Assembly: GCA_001414485.1 (NCBI GenBank)
Contig: LLEY01000010.1
Span: 1-64,000, forward strand
Origin: Calycina herbarum
Lineage: Eukaryota > Ascomycota > Leotiomycetes > Helotiales > Pezizellaceae
Direction of reading: 5' to 3'
DNA length: 64,000 nt
A program made the translations under genes and the position numbers. Shown here piece after piece: positions 22,417-33,867 of the stretch (the first letter of the stretch is position 1; every line of letters begins with the position of its first letter). The notes under the pieces were generated by a model. That model ran no database searches. It was not told the origin of the DNA and saw nothing but the letters and a program-made list of their open reading frames with translations.

Positions 22417-22442
22417 TCGCGTCAGGGTCAAGCGCGACGCGA
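22417..22442. promoter_or_regulatory. Possible MCB-like (ACGCG) pair upstream of POL3
   Basis: CGCGT at 22418-22422 and ACGCG at 22437-22441 lie 115-140 bp before the Pol delta start codon. MBF/DSC1 boxes (ACGCGT) drive G1/S expression of replication genes in yeasts. Here only the 5-base core is present, so assignment is tentative. Confidence 0.25.
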
Positions 22443-22556
22443 TCAGAACGCCAAAAATCTCAAGGTCAAGCAACCAGTAGATGGTTTGGTGTTTACTCCT
22501 CCCCTCTAATTCCTCCTCGAACCCTCCTCGTACGCCTAAACCCCAAAACATACATC

Positions 22557-25500
22557 ATGGCTCCTTCGAGAGTCCCCCAAAAGAGATTCCTAGGCGAAGC
22601 AAGCAATGCTCGACAGAATATCGCCTCCTCGCCGGCATCAGCCAAAAAGAGGAAGCTTGAACCAATATCCGAACCAGCAAACCGATTCAAGAGCTCCCAG
22701 AATGGACCAAAAGGAAAGATTGGCTCAAGCCAGCCTAGTCACTTCGAGTCGGAAGTGTTGGAGAAAATGACACAGGATATGGCGGGCTTGCGGAAAAATA
22801 ACTCGGAAAAAGACCAACAATGGGCACGACCAAGTCTGGCAGATTTCAAACCGCAGACGGATAATTTGGTCTTTCAGCAAATTGAAGTCAAAGAGGGAAC
22901 GCTCCATGGAAAACAAGTGGTCAAACTGTTTGGTGTGACAGAGGTAAGCTTTTCCCTATCATTTTGGCATAAACGTGCTAATAAGCTATCTAGACTGGCC
23001 ATTCTGTCATGCTACATGTCTCCGACTTCCTCCATTACCTTTACATTGAAGCCCCCATAGGCTTCAAACCACAAGATTGCGATGGATTTAAGACATACCT
23101 CGAATCACAAGTTGGCTCACATCAACAAGCCATACACTCAGTTACAGTGCTCAATCGAGAAAGTTTATACCATTTCAAAGGCAATCAGCAATTCGCATAT
23201 ATCAAGATCACTCTTGTAGACCACAAAATGATTAACAAAATTCGAGGAATTATCGAGAGTTGTGGTGCTAACTGGAAAGGGATGTTCAAGCCTTTCATGA
23301 ATGGGGACCGAGCACATATTCAAACCTTTGATAGTGTTGCATATGAGATGAGATTCATGATAGACTGTGATGTATATTCGGCCATCGATGAAGTGAAGAA
23401 ATATGCTGATATCTAATAGATTGCGGGAATGTCCTGGGTTGAGGCACCCTCGAAAACATACACAATGATTCCACATAACGAACGCCAGTCAAATTGTCAA
23501 ATCGAAGCCGAAATATCCTACCGCGACTTGATATCTCACAAACCAGAAGGAGAATGGGCAAAGATGGCACCTCTCAGAATTCTCTCCTTTGATATTGAAT
23601 GCGCGGGTCGCAAGGGCATTTTCCCGGAACCTCATATGGACCCTGTCATCCAAATCGCAAATGTTGTCACTCGATACGGGGAGAAGAAGCCTTTTGTCCG
23701 GAATGTGTTTTGCTTGGACACCACCAGCGTAATTGTCAATACCCAAATTTTCGAATTCGAGCGAGAAGAGAAACTTCTCTCAAAATGGAGAGACTTCTTG
23801 GAGGAAGTAGATCCCGACATCCTTATCGGATACAATATTTGCAATTTCGATTTTCCATACCTCTTGGATCGTGCGAAGCATCTCAAAGTCAGAGACTTTG
23901 ATCACTGGACTCGTTTGCCAAATGTACGATCAGAGGCGAAAACCTCAAATTTCTCCAGCAAACAGATGGGAAATCGTGACACCAAAGCAACCAACACCGA
24001 TGGTCGTCTACAACTCGATTTACTCCAACTCGTCCAAAGAGATCATCAATTGCGAAGTTACACACTCAATTCTGTTTGCGCCCAGTTTCTTGGGGAGCAA
24101 AAGGAAGATGTGCATCATACCATGATTACAGAACTTTTCAACGGAACCCCCGAGTCCCGTCGAAGATTGGCGGTATACTGTTTGAAGGATGCCTACCTTC
24201 CACAACGATTGATGGATAAACTCTCGTGTCTTGAAAATTATACGGAAATGGCCAGAGTCACAGGTGTTCCGTTCAATTATCTTCTAGCTCGTGGACAACA
24301 AGTCAAGTTCGTTAGTCAAATTTTCCGAAAGGCTCGGGAGCAAAAATTGGTTATTCCAAACCTCAAGACCGATCCCACGGAAGATCAGTATGATGGAGCG
24401 ACAGTTATTGAGCCTACCAGAGGATACTATGATGTCCCTATCGCCACTCTCGATTTCGCTTCGCTTTACCCCAGTATTATTCAAGCCCACAACCTCTGCT
24501 ACACCACTCTTCTCAACAATGCAGCCATTGAAACTCTGAAGTTGGTAAAGGGTGAAGATTATATCGTCACGCCGAATGGGGATAAATTCTGTACCACCAA
24601 ACGAAGAAAGGGTCTTTTGTCTCAAATTCTGGAGGAACTTCTCACTGCAAGAAAACAAGCGAAGCGAGAACTTGCAGTTGAAACGGACCCTTTCAAGAAG
24701 GCTGTGCTCAACGGTCGTCAACTTGCGTTGAAGGTTAGTGCCAACAGTGTTTATGGATTGACTGGTGCAACCATTGGTAAATTACCATGTTTGCCCATTG
24801 CAAGTAGTACCACCAGTTACGGTAGACAGATGATTGAGAAAACAAAAGCCGAAGTAGAGGCCAAGTACACGATAGCTAATGGCTATTCTCACGATGCACA
24901 AGTCATTTACGGAGATACTGATTCCGTTATGGTAAAGTTCGGAGTGAAGGATTTGGCAACTACGATGAAGTTGGGCGAAGAAGCTGCTGCATACGTCTCG
25001 GAGAAATTCCAAAAGCCCATCAAGTTGGAGTTTGAGAAAGTGTACTTTCCATATCTACTCATCAACAAGAAGCGATACGCCGGGCTTTACTGGACCAACC
25101 CCGACAAATACGACAAGATGGACACCAAGGGTATCGAGACTGTTCGACGAGATAATTGTCGGCTGGTCCAGAATGTCATTGAGACTGTACTGAGGATGAT
25201 ATTGATTGATCAGGACGTCCAAGGTGCCCAAAAGTAAGTTTCTTCTCTCAAAGTGTGGGGTTTAATTTCTAACATGAATTCAGTTACGTGAAAGACACTA
25301 TCTCAGATCTTCTGCAAAACAAGATCGATATGTCAAAACTCGTCATCACCAAAGCACTCTCAAAATCCAAAGATGACTACGCAGGTAAACAAGCACACGT
25401 CGAGCTCGCAGAGCGAATGAAGAAACGTGACGCTGGTTCAGCCCCCACCATGGGAGACCGTGTCGCATACGTGATCATCAAGGGTTCAGCCGGTGCCAAG

Positions 25501-26028
25501 AATTTCGAGCGTTCCGAGGATCCCATCTATGTCCTAGAAAACAACATCCCCATCGACACCAAATACTACCTCGACAACCAACTCGCCAAACCCCTCGGCC
25601 GAATCTTCGAGCCCATCCTCGGAGAAACAAAAGCCAACTCCCTCCTCGCAGGAGACCACACACGCTCCATCTCCGTCGCAGCACCCACTCTCGGCGGCCT
25701 CATGAAATTCACAAAAAAGACCTTTACCTGCATGGGATGCAAGAAACCACTTAGCGGGAAGGAAGAAAGTGGTGGTGCGGTATGTAGTAATTGCGCGCCG
25801 AGGGTGGGGGAACTTTATACGAAGACTCTGAATAAGGTCTCGGATTTGGAGGTTAGGTTTAGCCGGCTTTGGACGCAGTGTCAAAGGTGTCAGGGGAGTA
25901 TGCATTGTGAGGTTATTTGTAGTAGTAAGGATTGTCCGATTTTTTATATGAGGATGAAGGCTAAGAAGGATGTGGAGGATGCGGGGAAGGAGTTGGTGCG
26001 GTTTGATAACGATGCTAATGCTTGGTGA
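22557..26028 (+). CDS. POL3: DNA polymerase delta catalytic subunit (4 exons)
   Basis: Exons 22557-22943, 22994-23371, 23420-25233 and 25284-26028 give 1107 aa, close to yeast Pol3; introns are 48-50 bp. This B-family polymerase synthesises the lagging strand with PCNA and proofreads. Exonuclease motifs are FDIEC (about 312), [13 protein letters not shown] and YCLKDAYLP. Polymerase motifs are [10 protein letters not shown] (A), [13 protein letters not shown] (B) and YGDTDSVMV (C), followed by INKKRYAG. The C-terminus has two Cys clusters, CMGCKKPL...CSNC (zinc) and [19 protein letters not shown] (the cluster that in this family carries an iron-sulfur centre and binds the B subunit). All catalytic residues are present. 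The N-terminus is basic with a KKRK nuclear localisation signal. Confidence 0.97.
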
Positions 26029-28389
26029 GGGGGGAAATATTGAGGAGGATGTATTGTGAGGGCTTTGGGGTTTGCGTTGATACCTGCAGTGAGCGGATGG
26101 CGTTTTGGGTGCGGTGCGGGTTAATTGGAATGATATCAGATTTTGAGAGAGTTAAAATTGTTTTATTACGTATTCAGACTCCTGGTGATCAACTCTTGTG
26201 GTGACTCCTTAGGGTGTACGTAGATTCACCGATGGGTAACATCTTCCTGCGTTCCGACGGCATGTATAAAAGGCCCAAGCCGGCTTCGGAGGGTAGAAGA
26301 GCAAAGGGCAGTTATTCCTCGCGTTGCTTTTATGGTGGTGAGAGCGTCGTCAAGCTTTATCTCGACAGAGATTACAAACTTAGCGCCAATCCTCTCTACG
26401 CGGAATCTGGAGAGGGGTGTCTCAATAGGTCCCCATGCAGTGGCTTTGGTTTTGTAATCTGAATGTTTACAGTTCGTCGTCGATATTTTAGTTGTTGTCG
26501 ATTATTGTTTTCTTGTCGATCCAAAAGCATACTTTTGGATTGTTAGTTTAGAACATAGGGGGGTGCTGCTCCTTCTGCAAGTGCTATGTATTGTGTTTGC
26601 CTCTCATCTCTCGTGTTAGGGCAGCTTACTAAATGGTCGAGGACGAGTTTACTGCACGCTTCTCCGCAGTGATTTCTCGACCACGGTATGTTTGTTCTCG
26701 AATACAGTCGCTGCGTGGAGATTGGTAGTTATCTGGAAAGGTTGGGTTTTCGGTTTGTGTAATGCGTGAAGATGGCTTGGGTGAAGTATATTTCGTGGTT
26801 GTTGACTTTGACTTCGCATTGCGGGTCATCATACTTTACTACGAGAAAAAGGTCACTGACAAAGTATTCTTCCCTCATTCACCGTACTAAGAGTTGAGGT
26901 GTTTTAGTATATAAGTTACAACAGGAGAGTGGAAGCTTCTCTAAGTGGTGACAGGGGAACAGGTATATGGCTTGATGGGAGTCGGAGTTGTACTTGTCTA
27001 CTATTAGAAGACAAACTATTCTTCTAGATTATTTCAACTTGGATATTCCCCTCAAAGCTCTCAATTGCTCTAGTATCAGCGAACTTTTACGAGATGAGTG
27101 TACGTCAATTACTCGACAGTAAATTATAAACAATAATATATGAAGAATCGGTGATAGAGGTTCATTCGAGGAGAATTAATTCGGATGTTAAAGAGAGATT
27201 AATATTAGACAGTTTTCTTTGTGGCGGGGATATCAGTGGGTATCTGTTCAAATGAGACAGTCTATTCGCCATGGTTGCGAAAGCTCATACACGTCATCTG
27301 AGGGAATTTCAAAGCAACTTGGCTCCAGTAAGTAATGGTCGATGTGTACCCTGGTCCCCCCGTATACGAGATATATGCGTATGCCATACCCGATACAGAT
27401 GGGCAGATTATCTGAAATTTGCAAGCTGGGGGGGGCTATAGGATAGAAGTCAGCCAAGATGGTGAATCACAAATATGTCACTGGTTGAGGGAAACCAGAG
27501 AGTTGATTGGCGGTACGAGAATTCATCATCTGTCTCCATAATGTCCTCCCTATAAGTAGCAGAGGAAGCACCGATTGTTGACTGACCAGCAGGCACCGTG
27601 AGGAATTGACCGGTGATTATTGGCAGCATGGCTACGCAAGTATTGTCGGTACGAAACCGCGGACTGAAGGGGATTACGATAGTTTAGAATTAATCGAAGT
27701 TGCTACTGGTGGGGAATTGCTGCTTGTAGGGAGGAATCTGACAGTTTTTGATTCGTTTTGTTTTGTAGTGTCGGGTTGTCACTTGTTGTCGTTTGGCTCT
27801 TTGTTGTCGAGTCCTAAAGTATCATTCTTTATGGGTTGGGACTTTCCTAGCAAAAAACGATCGGTTTATATTGATACTTCCGTCTGAAGGAATGGCGAGA
27901 TTTCGGTTTCCAGGGAGGCTCGGTTATCAGTTGCTTGTTTCTCTTTTATTACCCCACAAGACTAGAGTCCTGAGACTTGAATATAAGCGGGAATCAAAGC
28001 TTCTAATTCATCTACAATGATTACAAGGTAGGTAAACCCTGAGCAACTGCAGAAAGTCTTACTTTCCAACTAATCGACTGAAATCTTTGAGGTTCCCAGT
28101 GATTGTATTTCTGCTGGGAAAGGTTGCACTGCTTTTTAGACTATTTCGCTTGGGGAAGGTGACCTAACAACAGCAAACATCTCTTGGTTGCCCCCGATCA
28201 AGTTACACAACGTTAAGAATGAACGAGGTTCTCCTGAACCTCGAACTTGAAAATCTCTTCATAAATCTTTGCAGCCCATAGGCCCTACATATTATTAGTC
28301 ACTCATCCCTAAATCTAGGTCAATCAGCGAGGAGACGAGTTTTTAGAGGAGGGATCTGACAAATTGAACACCAGGAAACGCACGACGAG
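26029..28389. other. Long gene-poor stretch after POL3
   Basis: About 2.4 kb with only short frames. The frame at 26214-26462 (plus) and others show no domain or splice continuity. One possible relic frame on the minus strand is listed separately. Confidence 0.4.
26729..26878 (-). pseudogene. Possible relic reading frame (49 codons, extendable through one TAA)
   Basis: From an ATG at 26878 the minus strand encodes MREEYFVSDLFLVVKYDD and a further ordinary-looking stretch (VNNHEIYFTQAIFTHYTNRK) before a TAA at 26729-26731. The same frame then continues open for about 60 more codons (with HCGEACSKLVLDHLV) to about 26538. Read through, this would be about 110 codons with protein-like composition, so it may be a decayed gene fragment. 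No family recognised. Confidence 0.25.
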
Positions 28390-30711
28390 CCAGAAACCAG
28401 CCGCATTGAGGAATTGTCGGTGAAAGAGACCCTCCTCGGCACCCCGCTCAGAGAGATCCCATCTCGTCAAGAGCCAGCAAAATGCATACAAACAAATTGT
28501 ACTGCTGAAGGAGCTCTTCGTAAATGCAACCCCTTTTCCTTTTGTTCTTACATGATGATGCTAACTCAAACTGGAAACAGAAGATCTCGGGAGAGGTTGC
28601 CGCACGAGAAATGATACCCGTACCGCCCGAGGAACCTGGCTCTGGTCTTCAATATTATTTCTATCTATATACTCGACTTTATTTTCTGGGATTTGGCTTG
28701 TCATAGCAATTAAGCAACCAAAATACGGCCATAGAATTCGTTCAGGGGGATCAATTGATATTTCTACGGCATCAACAATCTTCGCCATTATTGCCAAGAC
28801 GATTGAGCTCTCGTTCGTGACAGTGTTTGTGACCTTCCTGGGGCAAAGACTGACTTGGCAGATCATGAATCAAGGGTCTCAGGGCATATCTATAACACAA
28901 ATGAATATGCGGAAATTGGTTATTCAGCCTGGATCTATTGTGACCCAGTATGAATATTTGAAATATGGGGTCTTTTCCGGAATAGGAGCAGTAACCATCG
29001 CCGCAACAGTTGTTACCACTCTCTATACCGCAGCATCGGACGCATTGGTCTCACCGTATCTCAGATCAGGAACAAGTACTAAAGTTATGTCTGGTGTGGT
29101 GTGGAAGACCTATGCGAACACGCGAGCGCAAGAAGAATCATGTCCAAGGCTTATTGGCCTGGAGATTGTAATGAGTTCCGTTTGTAAGAACTATCCTCCT
29201 TCTCCATGGGCTTGTTTCTAATATGGCTTAGCATTACACAATTATTTGTTGTATTCAGCTTCTTGGAAACAAGCTACAAAGAACAAAATTACCATTGATA
29301 TGTCGTCGCGACCTCGGGATTCGGTACTTCTCAACGACAATACAACTGCAATAGGCAGCTGGATGTCCACAGTGGGAACTGACAGCAACAAACCCGCATA
29401 CCTAAAGCATGGTCGAGTGTTTAATAATATCACTCTCGTTATGCCTCATACCGGAATCATGGGCGCATCCACTCAAGCGGTGAATGGCTTGGTGCAGCCA
29501 GAGGATCTAAATGGTATCGGTTCTTACCAGATTAACGCCTCTGTGATAAGTCCAGCATTAAACGTACTTTGTGTAAATGCCGCTAGAGATGAAGCCCTTA
29601 GTTTATGAGACTTGGCCAAATGCTAGGATGGTTAAGGTTACCCCAAATAACAGCCTACTGACTGTTCCTGAATACTGGGAAGATTATGTTCAACCCCTTC
29701 CCGGAAATATTTACTTAAATTCCACAGTTCTCGACGACGTCTTTGAGTGGGGTGAGAAATACGGCCGCCAGCCCCCAGCTTTCCCAATGGTACAAACACC
29801 CTCCAGAATCTTTTTCGTCTTCTAACTTTGAATAGTTTCCAATTGAGCATAATTCTCTCCTGAACTCGTCAAGGGAATATGGGAGCAGCATGCACTTTCT
29901 TATCAAAGCACCTGAGTTTATCACAACCCAGTACACCATATGCCATTTGAAATCATTCTTAACGCCGGCATGCCAAACAAGCTATTCTAGAACTTGAACC
30001 AGCGGAAGTTATATTGAAGCAACCTGCGAGGACCCAAATGACTCAGAAAGATACGAAATAACGAACCCAAATGCTACCATAGTAGCCGCGCTGGATTGGG
30101 CCGCCACTGCCGGTATCTGGGGGAATTTAATCTCTCTAAATACGGGAACTGAGTCGAGGAACGCCTCACTTCCACGAATACTGTCTCTCTCTGTACAGAT
30201 AGCAAAATATGATGCTACGATTCCATTTGAATCCAGGCCCATAGATAGCAACAAGCCAACTCTTTCGGAAATACTTGCCGTCCTCGCTTCTAACACCCTA
30301 CTGCAGAGCTCCGAGGGTGCAAGCCTTCATGATCAGTGGAAACATGGCGAAAGCGAGTATCTTCAAACTCCTGTACTTAAATACTTCAATACTACAATCA
30401 CTTCCCAAGAGTATGCGTCAGGTTTTGGTTCCAAATGGGAAGCTTTGTTCTACGTGATATTGGGTTTTGCTTTCGCCATCAATATTCTTTGCTTGATGGA
30501 TCTATTTTTCATTCCACGTTCGGGGTTTGTCACCGATTTTACGGAGCCGGAGAAAACTTTCGCTCTTGCCGTCAACAGTCCTTCTTTTGAGCAACTCGAC
30601 GGAAGTTGTGGTACTGGCCCATCCGGGGATCAATTCAAAGTTAAGTGGCAGGTACTTTATGATGAGGGGTCGGGACATTACCTCCTCAAGGATAAGCCAA
30701 AAAGCGAGTAG
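28390..30711 (+). pseudogene. Polytopic membrane protein gene with a frameshift and an in-frame stop
   Basis: Spliced reading: about 28390-28510 (start codon not found), 28580-29184, 29271-29600, about 29604-29788 and 29838-30711; introns are 50-90 bp. The protein has a membrane segment (SILFLSIYSTLFSGIWLVIA) and the block VTVFVTFLGQRLTWQI with YTAASDALVSP. A large extracellular Asn/Cys-bearing region follows (ALNVLCVNAARDE), then a final membrane segment (EALFYVILGFAFAINILCLM). Near 29600 the frame must shift by one base to continue (from DEA into LVYETWPNARM). A TGA at 29995-29997 lies inside an otherwise continuous frame (SYSRT/TSGSYIEATCED). A CGA to TGA change would explain the stop. The family looks like an uncharacterised fungal membrane protein. 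Function unknown; likely inactive. Confidence 0.6.
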
Positions 30712-32323
30712 GGGTTCAGTTTGAGAAAAGACATAAAGTTGGTTTCTCTTCAAAATTTCAGAAGCGGCGAGGATGACCTGAACGTAACAAGAACAGGATC
30801 AATCTAATTTCGCCTTGGCAATTTTTTCAGGGGCAACAAAGGTTGAATTAGACGAGAATTAAAGAAGTTGAACAAGAGGAAAGGAGTTGGCAGGGAAATG
30901 TCACTTTCCGAAGCTGGTCACTAGTTTCTAATCCAAAATTAGTTTCTTGACCATCCCAATCAACTTGCATCCTACTTATGTCTAGACTTTTAGGAAGTGA
31001 TGGGGAGTGGGAGCTTTGTTTATTGTGCTGAAGCATCTGATACATTGGCGGAAATTAGCCGAGAAGCATTGAAAGCATGAGAAACTACAGCGTCCAAACG
31101 TCATAAGCCTTCCAAAACTATTATCACTAACCGGTTTGTTTATTCATTGATTCTTAAAATATCCATAGTTCGCAAACGCTTATTTCCAGAGCCCAGGTGA
31201 TCACCATTTCCAGAATATTCAGGTCACATCCCTCCCGCCCAAACTGAACACCAATCCCTATTCTTAAACACTTTCGATTTCTAAATGTTTCTTCTTTCTC
31301 AAAAGCTAAGAAAACCGCCTGATATTGGCACTTTTCACCGACGTGCGAGACTAGCGCACACCTCCACCAAATAGTTTCTCAAGGAAGAATTGTCTATGGT
31401 GGACTTATGGGGGAGTCTTTTGACTATTGTTAATTTACTTCCTCAAATTCAGGCCTGCAGTCAGTCTTAAAGTGCCGTTGTTTCATCGAGAACTGTCATT
31501 TCGCCAAACGCCATTGGTTCATCAAAGACTTTCAAATCTGGAAGACTCCTTTATTGGGAATATACTCGATTTTGACCCCAACCACGTCTGAATACAACAT
31601 AGATCCCAACCAGCATACCAGCATACCAGCATATCAGCACACTAGAACCTCCTTCCTAACGTGTCCAGCCATTACCACCACTCCTCACCAATAGACTGCC
31701 TTCAACATTGTGTATCCAGGTTTCTTCCCTCCAAGTACCACATCTCTGCGTATTCCGATTCGAACTGCTGGCAGAGCCAGAGAAGACCCTTGGCACGCGC
31801 CCCATCTTGTGTTCGATTGTTTGGTTCATAGAGGGTTGGCGTTGGTATATGGAGTGTCTGGATTGTTGAACCAAATGAAGCTTGGACATAATAGAGGAAT
31901 CCACACATTAGCATCCGCCAGTTATGGGAATTCTTCCATGACGCTTACAACTGACAGGCCCCGAAATGTCATGTTTTCGTATTTGTCTTGCGGTCGAGTG
32001 AGTTGATAATGATCGGTATTTGGAAGAGGTTGGCATAGTGCTACGCAAAGCTGCCGCAGCCCACGCTCAGCTCTCTTCAGCAGCCCCGGAAACAATTGAA
32101 AAAGAGCTTATTGATGTTAACAAAGTTTCTGATTTCATTCAAGGAACGTGTCACCACCGGTGAAAGGAATGATGAGCCCATCTTAGTTTTTCCCGCTGCT
32201 GGGTTACTCGTCACCAACAGGGGGAAGTACTATTCTCCTAGGCGTGTGGGCTCGTCGTTGGTGCTCCTACTCATCTCAAACACTGCCGTACCGTCAACTT
32301 TCGGAGCCTCTTCAGTCAACCTT
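30712..32323. other. Intergenic, no supported gene
   Basis: Short overlapping frames near 31656-32006 on both strands are mutual shadows. A small ACCAGCAT repeat (about 31614-31640) is visible. Nothing else recognised. Confidence 0.4.
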
Positions 32324-32605
32324 TCAGTCGACATCCAAGGAATGTGTGCGAACGGAAAGGACGAATAACACCATGAAGACAACGTCGTCATCTCCAAAGT
32401 CACTGTCCCAAGAATGCCGTTCTGCAACTTTGTTCAAAGACATCAACAATTTCTTGATCTCGACCAGCTCTTTCAGCGACTTCCTTTGGCTATTAGTAAC
32501 ACTGTGAATCGCCCATGTTTTAGCATATTCTACGAGGAGTGGACCAAATATCGTCGCCCACACCCCGGCGAGAGTAAGGCTTATAATCTCAACCGCAGTT
32601 GCCAT
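32324..32605 (-). CDS. Small hypothetical protein with one membrane segment
   Basis: An ATG at 32605 opens a 93-aa frame beginning MATAVEIISLTLAGVWATIF, a hydrophobic stretch of about 20 residues. A charged helical part follows (SQRKSLKELVEIKKLLMSL). A donor-like ATGGTGTTATT inside the end of the frame could mean the last ~15 residues are intronic. No homology recognised. An in-frame upstream start would add 48 residues. Weakly supported. Confidence 0.3.
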   Translation of the reverse strand: MATAVEIISLTLAGVWATIFGPLLVEYAKTWAIHSVTNSQRKSLKELVEIKKLLMSLNKVAERHSWDSDFGDDDVVFMVLFVLSVRTHSLDVD

Positions 32606-32805
32606 TTCGCGTGGTTCAAATGAAGTAATATAAACTGCGTAGACAATAAAGGAAGTGTGCGTGCAATGTTTCCTCTGACTGACGGTATGGAGAAGAAAAG
32701 AGGAGGAGGTCGCGAGAACGGAGAGGTATACCCAGAAAAGATTCTCCAAATTCGTAATGTGGAAGGAGCGTTGAGGTTAGAAGTTTATTCAGAAGGAAGG
32801 CGCGT

Positions 32806-33867
32806 CTAACCCTCCAAACCCGACATGTACTTCGCCAAAGTCCACCAATTTGAATCGTTATCCCGATCCCTTTGCAACCAAACGGCCTGATTTACACTAC
32901 TGACTTTTTCTCTACCAAGCCAAGAGGACCATATCCCAACATTTGCACTTTTGAGATTCTCCAGAGATTCTCCTCTGGCACCCTCGAAGCTCTCTCGAAT
33001 ACTCCCCCTGACATGGCCCCGGAGGTATGGCCGGTATCCTCCGACCCAGGAAACATGATTTTCCCATTTGGGATCATCTGGGCAAAGCCCAGCTCCAAAA
33101 TCCAACCAGCGGGTAAGGGAGATGGCGATTCCAATCTCTCCACAGTCAATCCCTGTTAATTCATAATCCATACAGCAATCTCGGCATTGCTCATATCTCG
33201 GGAAGGGATGATGGCCATCCAAAATTCTCTCAAGCATTGATACAACTAGTGTGCCTTTATGATAGCAGGATCCACAATTGTAGAAACCATCCTCGTCGGC
33301 AAAATCTTAACAGCAATGTCTAGGAAGGAGGAAGCATTGGTGGACTCGATACAGAAAGTTGCCCTCTACAATTCTTGCTTCAACAGAGATAATTATCTTG
33401 GATCCTGAGAATGCTTCTCTTAATCCCGTGAAGGAAAAGGCTGATAGAGGCACGCCATCTGAGCTCCCATTATTGTGTCTTTTCATTGCCGATTGTACAT
33501 GAGGAAAGCCAAAACGTATGGGAGAGGTCAACATCGGGGTGTAGTCGCCCATGTAGTTATGGTGATTATTTCTTTCGATACAGGGTCCATAAGCAAGCCA
33601 GAGTCGTTCTGGAGCTGGGTATCGGGGTACATATATTTTTGAGACAGAGTGAAGTCGAACACAGTGGTTACATAGAAAATGGAGGGGGCGATCTTTCGAA
33701 AGTAGGAAGAGAAATTCGAGACGAGTGGCTGTATCTTGAAGTGCTTCCCGAGACTTCTGTCCGAGGAGATTGTTGAAGATGCGGCTCGAAAGCGCGAGAC
33801 ATGTTGTTGAATGGATAGGTAGAAAGTCCGAGATGAGAAGCAATACCTCTCGAGGCAGAGCTAGCAA
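32806..33867 (-). pseudogene. F-box protein gene interrupted by a single TAA
   Basis: The minus-strand frame begins LLALPREVLLLISDFLPIHS, the usual start of a fungal F-box (LP.E.....I...L), which links substrates to SCF ubiquitin ligase through Skp1. It continues through a Cys-bearing region (FLCNHCVRLH) to a TAA at 33307-33309. The very same frame then stays open for about 165 more codons (DFADEDGFYNCGSCYHKG, then CCMDYELTGIDCGEIGI, ending KYMSGLEG at 32806). One CAA to TAA change would explain the stop. No GT...AG intron keeps the frame. No ATG precedes the F-box in frame (the frame opens at a TTG), so a start or first exon is also missing. Two Cys clusters suggest a metal-binding C-terminal part. 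Confidence 0.6.

Noticed and set aside
22493..22690. Minus-strand frame opposite the start of POL3
   Set aside because: Shadow of the POL3 first exon.
31656..32006. Overlapping frames on both strands near 31.7-32.0 kb
   Set aside because: They are reverse images of one another, with no domains, introns or conserved-looking segments.
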